64,000 nt of DNA, from contig NZ_CP099966.1 of the NCBI RefSeq assembly GCF_025403485.1, positions 4,834,501 through 4,898,500 on the forward strand, written 5' to 3'. Position numbers and translations under genes: made by a program. Shown one piece after another: positions 17,217 through 26,243 of the stretch. Numbering within the stretch: position 1 is the first letter of the stretch; the number at the start of each line of letters is the position of its first letter. A model generated the notes under the pieces. It worked only from the letters and a program-made list of their open reading frames with translations, made no database searches and was not told the DNA's origin. The stretch comes from Chryseobacterium paludis (lineage in GTDB: Bacteria; Bacteroidota; Bacteroidia; Flavobacteriales; Weeksellaceae).

Positions 17217-17675
17217 ATGAGCTTTGATGAAATTGATAGAAAACTGTTGCTGTTTTTACAGGAAGATTCCAAGCAAACGACCAAAGAGCTGTCCTATAAA
17301 CTAGGTTTATCAGTTACTGCAGTGTATGAGCGTATTCGAAAACTTGAAAATACAGGTGTTATTTCCAAATATGTAGCATTACTTGATAAGCATAAAATTG
17401 AGCGCGATTTTATGGTATTATGCCATGTAAAACTTATTCAGCATAAAAAAGAATATGTTTTACAATTTGAAAAAGAGGTAATGGACTTGCAGGAAGTTAC
17501 AGAATGCTTTCACGTAAGTGGTGACTACGATTATATTCTTAAAATTTGTGTACAGGATATGGCGGATTACCGCAACTTTATGTTGACGAAACTGACCACT
17601 TTACAGCACATAGCAAGTACACACAGCTCCTTTATGATTTCTGAAGTGAAAAATACAACAGCCGTTATTCTTTAG
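17217..17675 (+). CDS. Lrp/AsnC family transcriptional regulator
   Basis: A 152-aa amino-acid-responsive regulator. The N-terminal helix-turn-helix covers residues 3-55 (DSKQTTKELSYKLGLSVTAVYERIRKLE), and the C-terminal ligand-binding RAM domain covers about 65-145 (ECFHVSGDYDYILKICV). It is transcribed divergently from the PLP trans-sulfuration enzyme, its likely target. A good match to an Lrp site lies between the two genes. The end of the gene overlaps the end of the convergent bestrophin gene by 4 nt. Confidence 0.94.
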   Translation: MSFDEIDRKLLLFLQEDSKQTTKELSYKLGLSVTAVYERIRKLENTGVISKYVALLDKHKIERDFMVLCHVKLIQHKKEYVLQFEKEVMDLQEVTECFHVSGDYDYILKICVQDMADYRNFMLTKLTTLQHIASTHSSFMISEVKNTTAVIL

Positions 17676-18694
17676 ACTAAAACTCCTTGTTTTGATAAGA
17701 TAGGATCTGGAAGATCTTCTTCACCCATCATTTGTAGTAGATCGATTTCTATTGTTCGGCAAATGGAAAGCATTGGAATATCAAACATCAGTCCGGCAAA
17801 AGGGTTTTCAGAATAGTCTCCCACTAATTCCATAACAATATAAAGCCATCCGACAACAACACAGAAAGGGATACAGGTCCATAGTCCCCAAACACCTAAT
17901 CTTGCAAATTCATTTACTAAACCCAATGGAAGGAGTATAATAAAAATAACAATAAGGATAAATCCCGTATTTGCAAATTGTCTTGGTGATGGAAATTTTT
18001 TTATTCTCTCCGCTCTCCCTTGATGTTCATAAAATTCATTAAGGCAGGTCTGAAGCTGCATCTGGTTAAAATCCGAAATGTAATTGTTATTCTTTAAATC
18101 ATTGATTTCTTTTGCCTGTTTTGAAATGAGGTAGGTTGCAAAATTTTTATACTCTGATTGTAAATTGAATTCTTCTTCAGACAGGTATTTCCTTTGAAAA
18201 AGTAAAGTTCTGCCATAATCAGGAAATCCTGCTTTTATAAGCCTGTGACGTTTTTGATTAACGGCTCCGAAATGTCTGGTCAGGCTAATGTGTTCCCATT
18301 CTGTAGGAACTAACAACTGTTCACGGAAAGTGTAAAGCCATGCAATATGGCGGTACACTATTTCCTTTCTTTTTATATTCAAACGGTCTGAGTCTCCATT
18401 TTCAGTAGTAAAAGCATATATCATAGAACTAAATGATCGGCTGGAATTCACAATGCTTCCCCATATTTTTCTGGCTTCCCAAAGCCTATCATAAGCCTGA
18501 TTGTTTTTGAAACCAACAAAAAAAGCTACCGCAGTTCCTACTAAAGCTACCGGAATCCATGGAATGACCATCCATTCCCAGTCAAAAAAATAAAAAAGCG
18601 CTACCACTAAGGTACACCAGCATGTAAGCCATATCAAATGGGCACCTGCCAAATGTAAAACTTGTTTATAATTAAAATACTTTGTTGTGATCAT
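17672..18694 (-). CDS. Bestrophin family (UPF0187) membrane channel
   Basis: A 340-aa member of the bestrophin family of pentameric ion channels; the bacterial proteins conduct cations or anions. Four hydrophobic segments are visible (about 20-62 as a pair, and 235-290 as a pair). Signature pieces include FKNNQAYDRLWEARKIWG near residue 62 and GDYSENPFAGLMFDIPMLSICRTIEIDLLQ near the C terminus. It stands alone, and its stop overlaps the convergent lrp stop (17672-17675). About 228 nt of AT-rich DNA before it holds no recognisable gene. Confidence 0.9.
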   Translation of the reverse strand: MITTKYFNYKQVLHLAGAHLIWLTCWCTLVVALFYFFDWEWMVIPWIPVALVGTAVAFFVGFKNNQAYDRLWEARKIWGSIVNSSRSFSSMIYAFTTENGDSDRLNIKRKEIVYRHIAWLYTFREQLLVPTEWEHISLTRHFGAVNQKRHRLIKAGFPDYGRTLLFQRKYLSEEEFNLQSEYKNFATYLISKQAKEINDLKNNNYISDFNQMQLQTCLNEFYEHQGRAERIKKFPSPRQFANTGFILIVIFIILLPLGLVNEFARLGVWGLWTCIPFCVVVGWLYIVMELVGDYSENPFAGLMFDIPMLSICRTIEIDLLQMMGEEDLPDPILSKQGVLV

Positions 18695-18882
18695 AAAAGG
18701 GATGTGTTTTTACTGAGGGTGTCTGGAGCAAAATAAATACCAAGTTGCATAAGGTATTGACTTATTTATTGATGTTAAAATAGAATTAAATGGTATTTAT
18801 TAAATTTTTTTCTGTTTTAATGCTTCATAATTAAATAATATGCATAAATATATATTAAAATTATTAAAAAAATGCATAAAAA

Positions 18883-18904
18883 AACCTCTAAATATTTAGA
18901 GGTT
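18883..18904 (-). terminator. Terminator of the E1 dehydrogenase gene
   Basis: AACCTCTAAAT and ATTTAGAGGTT form a perfect palindrome, followed on the minus strand by a run of T. It lies 18 nt past the stop at 18923. Confidence 0.8.
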
Positions 18905-18922
18905 ATATATTGTAGATAAAAT

Positions 18923-20995
18923 TTAATGTTGTAACATTTCTTCAATTTTCTTCGCTAACTTTTCGGCGTTTGGAAGCATTTCTTTTTCCAAGATAAGATT
19001 AATAGGCACTGCTGGGGTGTTTAAAGATCCCATTGTTTCTACAGGGGCATCAAGATATTTGAAGCAATTTTTAGAAATACGATGTGCAAAAGCTTCTGCA
19101 AATGAATTGTTGATCTGCTCTTCAGTAAGAACAATACACTTTCCATGGGCTTTTACTCTTTCAAAAACAAGCTCTTCATCGAGAGGAATTATTGTTCTCA
19201 GATCGATTACTTCAATTCTTCCGTTAAAGTTTTTAGCAGCTTCTTTAGCCCAATAAACTCCCATTCCATAGGTTACAACTAATAATGTTCTGCCTTTAGA
19301 TATTTCGTCTTTCTCAGCTTCAATAATTACTTTTCCTTTTCCAAATGGTAAGATATAGTCTTCTGCAGGTTCTATCGTTTTTGCATCTTCAGTTCCCGGA
19401 ACTTTACTCCAGTATAAACCTTTATGCTCCAACATGATTACTGGATTCGGATCATAATAAGCTGCTTTTAATAAACCTTTAAAATCAGCTGCATTACTTG
19501 GATAGGCTATTTTAATTCCTTTAATATTGGCTAATATACTTTCAACACTTCCACTGTGGTAAGGTCCACCACCGCCATAAGCTCCAATCGGAACACGAAT
19601 GATGTTGCTTACAGGAAATTTTCCGTTACTTAAATAATTAGATTTTGAAATTTCTGTAATCAATTGGTTGATTCCAGGATAAATATAATCTGCAAACTGA
19701 ACTTCAACAATTGGTTTTAAACCAACCGCACTCATTCCAACTGTGGAACCTATAATATATGCTTCCTGAATAGCCGTGTTAAAAACTCTTTTACTTCCGA
19801 ATTTTTTTCCTAATGTCACCGTCTCACGGAAAACACCACCGATTCTTTCTCCAACATCCTGCCCATAAAGTAATGCCTCAGGGTGTTTCCACATCAATTC
19901 CTGGATAGCATGAATAGCAGCATCTACCATTACGATTTTTTCTCCACCCGCAGGCTCACGTGTTCCCACTTCTTCCACGATTGGTGTTGGAGCAAAGATA
20001 TGCTGCATTACCGTTTCAGGTTTCGGATCTTCTGCTTTTTGAGCTCTTTCAAAAGCTTCTTCAGCTTCTAACCTTGTTTTCTTGGTAATTTGTTTTAATA
20101 ATTCTTCATCAGCTCCAGTTTCCAGCAATTGTTTTCTAAGGATTTCTCCCGGATCTTTTGCTCTGTGTTTTTCTAGATCTTCATCATCTCTATAAAATTC
20201 TCTTCTAACTCCTGAAGTATGATGTCCGATAAGTACCGTTTTTGCACAAACCACTAATGGTTTTCTTTCAGTTCTTACAAAGTCTACGGCTTTCTTCATT
20301 ACCTCGAAACTTTCTGCAAAGTCAGTTCCATCCACTCTCATTCTGCTTAAACCTGTAAATCCTGCAACAAAATCATAGGCATCACACGTTCTTGCCTCTT
20401 CTTTGGTTACTGAAATTCCCCATTCATTATCCTGTACCAGAAATATGATAGGAAGTTGATGTAAAGCAGCAAACTGTAAGGCTTCACTTACTTCACCTTC
20501 TGTTACTGAATTGTCTCCCAGACTGCATACCACAACAGGGTTGTTTTCAAAATTTTGTAAATTAAAATCCTGAATATATTTTATTCCCTGCGCTACTCCT
20601 GTCGTTGGAATGGTCTGCATTCCCGTAGCGGAGCTTTGATGAATAATTCTAGGCATTTTTTCATCTCTACTCGAAGGGTGTGAGTAATAAGATCTACCTC
20701 CGGAAAAAGGATCATCAGCTTTCGCTAATAGCTGTAGCATTAGCTGGTAAGGTTCAAAACCAATACCAAGTAGAATACTTTCATCTCTGTAATAAGGAGA
20801 TACCCAGTCTTCTTTTTTTAACTGATAAGCTGTCGCTAACTGGATTGCTTCATGACCTCTTGAAGTACTATGAACATATTTACAAACATTTCTGTTTTCT
20901 TCGTAGATGTCTGCCATCGCTTTGGCAAGCATCATATGGGTATAAGCTTTAAGTAAAATATCCTGAGAAACTTTCTCGTGAAGTGTATTTTCCAT
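18923..20995 (-). CDS. 2-oxoacid dehydrogenase E1, alpha and beta subunits fused
   Basis: Thiamine-diphosphate enzyme that decarboxylates branched-chain or related 2-oxoacids and passes the acyl group to the lipoyl E2. It is 690 aa from the ATG at 20993-20995. An ATG nine codons upstream also exists but lies upstream of the predicted transcription start. The alpha part (about 1-330) has the ThDP motif CSLGDNSVTEGEVSEALQFA ending in DNEWGIS. The beta part (about 350-690) starts at KIVMVDAAIHAIQEL and contains GQDVGERIGGVFRET. The substrate class is inferred from similarity to branched-chain E1; no E2 or E3 gene is nearby. A large palindrome covers its promoter. Confidence 0.92.
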   Translation of the reverse strand: MENTLHEKVSQDILLKAYTHMMLAKAMADIYEENRNVCKYVHSTSRGHEAIQLATAYQLKKEDWVSPYYRDESILLGIGFEPYQLMLQLLAKADDPFSGGRSYYSHPSSRDEKMPRIIHQSSATGMQTIPTTGVAQGIKYIQDFNLQNFENNPVVVCSLGDNSVTEGEVSEALQFAALHQLPIIFLVQDNEWGISVTKEEARTCDAYDFVAGFTGLSRMRVDGTDFAESFEVMKKAVDFVRTERKPLVVCAKTVLIGHHTSGVRREFYRDDEDLEKHRAKDPGEILRKQLLETGADEELLKQITKKTRLEAEEAFERAQKAEDPKPETVMQHIFAPTPIVEEVGTREPAGGEKIVMVDAAIHAIQELMWKHPEALLYGQDVGERIGGVFRETVTLGKKFGSKRVFNTAIQEAYIIGSTVGMSAVGLKPIVEVQFADYIYPGINQLITEISKSNYLSNGKFPVSNIIRVPIGAYGGGGPYHSGSVESILANIKGIKIAYPSNAADFKGLLKAAYYDPNPVIMLEHKGLYWSKVPGTEDAKTIEPAEDYILPFGKGKVIIEAEKDEISKGRTLLVVTYGMGVYWAKEAAKNFNGRIEVIDLRTIIPLDEELVFERVKAHGKCIVLTEEQINNSFAEAFAHRISKNCFKYLDAPVETMGSLNTPAVPINLILEKEMLPNAEKLAKKIEEMLQH

Positions 20996-21001
20996 AGGAA
21001 G

Positions 21002-21051
21002 CAAATATACATAAAAATTCAAAATACTAACAATCGTTAGTATTTTGAATT
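21002..21051 (-). promoter_or_regulatory. Promoter of E1 gene inside a perfect 16-bp-arm palindrome
   Basis: Arms at 21016-21031 and 21036-21051 are perfectly complementary with a 4-nt centre; the core reads CTAACAATCGTTAG. On the minus strand TTG (21033-21031), 21 nt and TATATTTG (21009-21002) form the promoter, so the palindrome covers the -33 element. This fits a repressor operator, possibly of TetR type. The predicted transcript starts 2-3 nt before the ATG at 20995. Confidence 0.7.
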
Positions 21052-21230
21052 AACCTATTTGATTTATAGATTTTTACTTCATTAATTAAATATAATTTTA
21101 GAGTATTCTATTATTTTGATGGATAAAATATATGTCGTAAATTGATCTTAATTCACAAAAAACTAATTAAAGACAAAAAAAATTGGAGTAACTTTACATT
21201 CTCTTTTTTAATTAAAAAGCTAGAAAATAC

Positions 21231-24200
21231 ATGTATTTAGTTTTTGACACAGAAACCACAGGGTTACCAAAGAATTTCAATGCTCCACTTTCAGATTCAG
21301 ATAACTGGCCAAGAATGGTACAGATCGCATGGCAATTGCATGATAATGATGGAACATTAATTGAAAATCAGGATTATATCATTAAACCTGAAGGTTATGA
21401 TATTCCCTTTAATGCAGCCCGGATCCACGGGATTACTACAAAGATAGCAAATGAAGAAGGTAGGGATCTTGAGGAAATTCTTATGGAGTTTTCTAAGGTT
21501 CTGGAAAAAGTAAGGGTAGTTTCGGGACACAATGTAGAGTTTGATTACAATATAGTAGGTGCGGAATTTTTCAGAAAAAATATAAATGACCATCTTCAGG
21601 AGAAGCCGAAGGCTGATACCATGATCCTTGGGACCAATTTTTGTCAGCTTGGAGGAGGAAGAGGAGGGAGGTTTAAACCTCCGAAATTGGAAGAGCTTTA
21701 TGAAAAATTATATGGAAATAAATTTGATGAAGCTCACAATGCTGCTGCCGACGTAAATGCTACAGCTCAGGTTTTCTTTGAAATGATGAGGATAGGAATT
21801 GTTCCTGCGGAGGTTTTGAAGATTTCTGAAGATCAGCTTTCTTATTTTAAATCATTATATCCAGATCCTATTAAGCCTTTCGGAATTGTAATCAGAAGGC
21901 AGGTTGCAGATTTTCATAATAAGAAAAAACAAACCGATTTTGGAAGTATTGATGAAATTGACCTTGGAAAATATTTCAACTTTGATAATCATAGTGTTTT
22001 CTCTACATTATCAGCAACATCCAGTATTTCAGATCTGATCAAAAAGGCGACCGATGATAATTTCCCAGCCGTAGGAATGGTGGATCTTGGAAATATGATG
22101 GGAGCCTTTAAATTTGTTTCAGCTGTAGAATCCACGAATTCAGATCGATCAAAAAAACATAAAGAATATCTTGCTAAAAAGCAGGAAGCCGAAGAACAGG
22201 GAGAAGCCTTTAATGAAGAGGAACCTGTTTTAGAACCTTTGATCCCGGTTGTAGGTTGTGAATTTTATATCTCTGATCGATACGAACAAAAGCAGTTTAC
22301 GAAAGATGATCCAGATAGAAGAACGCAAGTTGTGTTGCTTGCTAAAGATTTTAATGGGTATAAAAATTTAGCGAAACTTTCCAGTATTGGTTTTCTAAAA
22401 GGATTTTATTTTGGGGTTCCAAGGATAAGCCGCGAATTGATAGCTGAATATAAAGAGGGTTTAATTGCTCTTACTTCCGGTATTCTAGGAGATGTTCCAA
22501 ATGCTATTTTAAATACAGGGGAGCAAAAAGGAGAAGAGCTTTTTAAATGGTGGAAAGATACTTTTGAAGATGATTTTTATGTTCAGGTTCAAAATCACAA
22601 CCTTCCTGAGGAGGAGCATTTAAATGAAGTCTTATTATATTTTGCAGATAAATATAATGTGAAAATTTTAGCGCAAAATGAAACTTTCTATACTAATAAT
22701 GATGATTCTAATATTCAGGATATTGTAAGTTGTATCAAAGATGGGGAGAAGCTGTCAACGCCTGTTGGAAAGGGTTTCGGGAAAAGAAGGGGTCTTGCTA
22801 CTGGTGAATATTATATAAAGAATAGTGATGAAATAAAGGAAACATTTCTAGCTTATCCGGATGCTTTTGAAGCGTATGAAGAGTTTTTCGCGAAATTCAG
22901 CCCCTATACTTTAAAAAGAGATGTACTACTTCCGAAGTTTGATATCCCACAAGAGTTTATACATGCTGAAGATGAGATAGATGGAGGAAAGCGTGGTGAG
23001 ATGGCTTATTTAACGCATCTTACTTATGAAGGAGCAAGAAAGAGATATGGTGAGGATGGGATTACAGCAGATGTGAAAGAGCGTCTTGATTTTGAATTGG
23101 ATGTAATTGCCAATACAGGATATCCGGGATATTTCCTTATTGTACAGGATTTTTGTAACGAAGCACGGAATATGGGAGTTTGGGTAGGTCCTGGAAGGGG
23201 ATCTGCGGCAGGATCTGCTGTTGCTTATACAATCGGAATTACCAATGTAGACCCCATTAAGTATGATCTCCTTTTTGAGAGATTTCTGAATCCTGAAAGG
23301 GTTTCGATGCCCGATATTGATATTGACTTTGATGATGAAGGAAGGGACAGGGTTATTAAATGGGTAATTGAGAAGTATGGCCAGAGTCAGGTCGCCCAGA
23401 TTATTACCTATTCAGTTCTTGGAGGTAAATCGGCTATTAAAGATGCCGGTAGAGTATTGGATGTTTCAATTCCAGAAACCAATAATATTGCAAAGCTAAT
23501 TCCTTCAACACCAGGAATGAATATCGCTAAAGCTTTAGCAAAATATGATAAATTAAAGCCTGAAGAACAAATGCTCGTTGACGAGATGAGATATATTCTT
23601 GACAGCCCTGAAGATTCTCGTTTCGATGTTCTTGCGAGTGCAAAAAAAATGGAAGGCTGTATCAGGAACACTGGGATTCATGCTTGTGGTGTTATCATTA
23701 CGCCGGAAGATGTAAGTAACCTGGTTCCGGTAACGATTGCTGCAAAAGATGCTGATATCTTAGTTTCACAGTTTGATAACTCGGTTGCAGAGAGCGCAGG
23801 ATTGTTAAAAATGGACTTCCTGGGTCTTCGTACTTTAACGATTATTAAGGATGCTGTAAAATTGGTTAAAGAGCGACATAATGTAGATATTGATCCGGAT
23901 ACCATTCCTTTGGATGATGCTAAGACCTATCAGTTATTTAAAGAAGGTAGAACGATCGGTATTTTCCAGTACGAAAGTGCCGGAATGCAAAAGTATATGC
24001 GCGAATTAAAGCCTACTGTTTTTGCCGATCTTATTGCAATGAACGCTTTATACCGTCCGGGTCCTATTAAATATATACCTAACTTTATTAATAGAAAGCA
24101 TGGTATTGAAGAGATTGTTTATGATTTACCGGAGACTGAAGAATATTTAAAAGAAACATACGGAATTACCGTGTATCAGGAGCAGGTAATGCTTCTGTCT

Positions 24201-25898
24201 CAGAAATTGGCGAACTTTACCAAAGGTGAAGCAGATACACTGAGAAAAGCAATGGGTAAAAAGCAAATCGATGTACTTAATAAAATGTATCCCAAGTTCA
24301 TTGAAGGCGGAAAGATCAATAACCTTGATGAGGACAGGCTGAATAAAATCTGGAATGACTGGAAAGCTTTTGCAGAATATGCCTTTAACAAATCTCACTC
24401 GACCTGTTATGCTCTAATTGCTTATCATACTGCTTATTTAAAGGCGAATTATCCGGCGGAGTATATGGCGAGTGTGATGAGTAATAACATTAATAACACG
24501 GATTCAATTACGCTGTTTATGGAAGACTGTAAGAGTATTGGGGTTGATGTTTTGGGTCCTGACGTTAATGAATCTCAGTATAAATTTTCAGTAAATGAAA
24601 AAGGTCAGATCCGTTTTGGTTTAGGAGCGATTAAAGGGATCGGAGAGGGACCAAGTGAAGGAATTACAAAGGAAAGAGAAAACGGGAGGTTTAAAAATAT
24701 ATACGATTTCTTTGAAAGAATATTGCCATCTCAAATGAACAAAAGAGTTGCAGAAAGTTTAGTATTGGCAGGTGCTTTTGATGAATTGAGCTCTTTTCAC
24801 AGAGGTCAGTATTTTGATATAGATATGGCTGGAAGGACAAATCTTGAAAGATTAATAAGATATGGACAAAGCTTTCAGGAAGGTAAAAATGAAATGGAAA
24901 ATTCTCTTTTTGCTGATTTTGCCGAAGAAGTTCAGATCGAGCAACCCAAATTGGCACCTTGCCCGGAATGGCCTAATATGCACAAGTTAAATAAGGAGAA
25001 AGAAATTATAGGATTCTATCTTTCGGCACATCCTTTAGATGAATTTAAATATCAGTTCCAGTTTATACAGGGGCAGCTTTCTAAAAAAGCGGTATTGGAA
25101 AAAGATGAAGGCGAAAAATTAGTCGTAGATGAAGTTCCTATTCTTGAGGTAGATACACCAGATGAAATAGTAGATGTTGCAGAAATTATTTCTGATGAAT
25201 TACTGACTGGAGAAGAAGAATTAATTGAGGAAGTCGTTAAAAAAGCTGAACCAAAAGGTAATTTTGGATTTTTAAATCTCGATGAGGTGGATGCTTTTAA
25301 AGAGCAGGCCTTTGCTAATAAACCTGAAGAATTATTTGAAGAAAAGAAAAAAGACTGGAAAACTTTACAAAAGGAGAGAGAGAATGGTGGTGCCGGAAAA
25401 GAATATACAGTTGCCGGTTTGATCACAGAATATAGAGTTCAGGATGGTTTTAGGAGTGGTGAAAAAGTAGCTTTCGTTACTTTGGAAGATTACTCGGGAT
25501 CTTATTCTTTTAGGTTAGGGGATAGGGATTATATGAAATTGAAAGAAAAACTGGAAGTCCAACGCTTTGTTATCTTTAAAATAAAATTTGCTCAGGTAAA
25601 AGACGGAAGGGTTTTTGTAAATGTAAATGATGTTATTGAGCTTCAGGAGGCTTTTGAAAGATTTGCAAAAAGTATCTCTTTGGTAATGGATGTAATGGAT
25701 TTCAGGCCGGAAGATTTGGAGTTTTTCAGAAACGTTCTTGATAAAAATAGGGGTGATCAGAAGTTTAAATTTTACATTAAGGATATGGATGATGATTCAC
25801 AGATTGAAGTACAGTCGATGAAACATTCTGTTGACCTCAATGGAGACCTTATCAAGGAAATTCAATTACTCAATAAATATGAATTTTATTTGAACTAA
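21231..25898 (+). CDS. dnaE: DNA polymerase III alpha subunit with N-terminal DEDDh exonuclease
   Basis: Replicative polymerase of 1555 aa. Residues 1-190 are a DnaQ/epsilon-like 3'-5' exonuclease (FDTETTG, HNVEFDYN, and HNAAADVNATA), so proofreading is fused to the polymerase. A PHP-like domain (about 250-520) has lost the usual metal-binding HxH and DHG motifs: they read FSTLSATSS, VDLGNMMGA and AQNETFY. The polymerase core has the catalytic PDIDIDFDDEGRDR near residue 693 and GPGRGSAAGS. A helix-hairpin-helix region and an acidic linker (about 1280-1345) follow, then an OB fold (YTVAGLITEYRVQDGFRSG). It is a single gene with a terminator. Confidence 0.96.
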   Translation: MYLVFDTETTGLPKNFNAPLSDSDNWPRMVQIAWQLHDNDGTLIENQDYIIKPEGYDIPFNAARIHGITTKIANEEGRDLEEILMEFSKVLEKVRVVSGHNVEFDYNIVGAEFFRKNINDHLQEKPKADTMILGTNFCQLGGGRGGRFKPPKLEELYEKLYGNKFDEAHNAAADVNATAQVFFEMMRIGIVPAEVLKISEDQLSYFKSLYPDPIKPFGIVIRRQVADFHNKKKQTDFGSIDEIDLGKYFNFDNHSVFSTLSATSSISDLIKKATDDNFPAVGMVDLGNMMGAFKFVSAVESTNSDRSKKHKEYLAKKQEAEEQGEAFNEEEPVLEPLIPVVGCEFYISDRYEQKQFTKDDPDRRTQVVLLAKDFNGYKNLAKLSSIGFLKGFYFGVPRISRELIAEYKEGLIALTSGILGDVPNAILNTGEQKGEELFKWWKDTFEDDFYVQVQNHNLPEEEHLNEVLLYFADKYNVKILAQNETFYTNNDDSNIQDIVSCIKDGEKLSTPVGKGFGKRRGLATGEYYIKNSDEIKETFLAYPDAFEAYEEFFAKFSPYTLKRDVLLPKFDIPQEFIHAEDEIDGGKRGEMAYLTHLTYEGARKRYGEDGITADVKERLDFELDVIANTGYPGYFLIVQDFCNEARNMGVWVGPGRGSAAGSAVAYTIGITNVDPIKYDLLFERFLNPERVSMPDIDIDFDDEGRDRVIKWVIEKYGQSQVAQIITYSVLGGKSAIKDAGRVLDVSIPETNNIAKLIPSTPGMNIAKALAKYDKLKPEEQMLVDEMRYILDSPEDSRFDVLASAKKMEGCIRNTGIHACGVIITPEDVSNLVPVTIAAKDADILVSQFDNSVAESAGLLKMDFLGLRTLTIIKDAVKLVKERHNVDIDPDTIPLDDAKTYQLFKEGRTIGIFQYESAGMQKYMRELKPTVFADLIAMNALYRPGPIKYIPNFINRKHGIEEIVYDLPETEEYLKETYGITVYQEQVMLLSQKLANFTKGEADTLRKAMGKKQIDVLNKMYPKFIEGGKINNLDEDRLNKIWNDWKAFAEYAFNKSHSTCYALIAYHTAYLKANYPAEYMASVMSNNINNTDSITLFMEDCKSIGVDVLGPDVNESQYKFSVNEKGQIRFGLGAIKGIGEGPSEGITKERENGRFKNIYDFFERILPSQMNKRVAESLVLAGAFDELSSFHRGQYFDIDMAGRTNLERLIRYGQSFQEGKNEMENSLFADFAEEVQIEQPKLAPCPEWPNMHKLNKEKEIIGFYLSAHPLDEFKYQFQFIQGQLSKKAVLEKDEGEKLVVDEVPILEVDTPDEIVDVAEIISDELLTGEEELIEEVVKKAEPKGNFGFLNLDEVDAFKEQAFANKPEELFEEKKKDWKTLQKERENGGAGKEYTVAGLITEYRVQDGFRSGEKVAFVTLEDYSGSYSFRLGDRDYMKLKEKLEVQRFVIFKIKFAQVKDGRVFVNVNDVIELQEAFERFAKSISLVMDVMDFRPEDLEFFRNVLDKNRGDQKFKFYIKDMDDDSQIEVQSMKHSVDLNGDLIKEIQLLNKYEFYLN

Positions 25899-25920
25899 TT
25901 TATTAGAATTATATAATATA

Positions 25921-25945
25921 AAAAAGTGGCTTTTGGTCACTTTTT
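25921..25945 (+). terminator. Terminator of dnaE
   Basis: AAAAAGTG (25921-25928) pairs with CACTTTTT (25938-25945), followed by more T. It lies 22 nt after the dnaE stop. Confidence 0.75.
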
Positions 25946-26243
25946 TTTGTTTGCAGTAAAAATATTAAAAAAATATTTCTAAAAATAAATTCTGCATTTT
26001 TGATGTTTTGTAGAAAAAAATTATGTGCAATAAGGGATGGGTTTTGTTTTTAAATGAATGATTATCAATTGTTTGAAATTAATTCCACAATTATTGATTT
26101 TTTAAGTAAAATCAAATGTTTGTTTAGTTTTGTTTAATAAAATTGGTTAAAAAACTTATTAATTGATAATGATTTTAATTAATAGTTAAATTTAATTGAA
26201 ATATTTCATACTTTTATCGTCCAATTTAATTTTTTTACTACAT
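25946..26243. other. AT-rich intergenic region before the first T9SS cargo gene
   Basis: No gene is visible. It holds many TTTG and TAATT words. TAGTTTTG at 26125-26132 matches the -7 consensus but lies far upstream of the ATG at 26244. TACTTTTA at 26209-26216 is a one-mismatch -7 box at a more usual distance. Confidence 0.5.

Noticed and set aside
21357..21593. Minus-strand frame within dnaE
   Set aside because: Overlaps a strongly supported coding region; no promoter or family features.
26196..26243. Earlier start of the first T9SS type A gene
   Set aside because: The extra 16 residues would precede a normal signal peptide; the start at 26244 gives MKKLLLSC, as in the sister genes.
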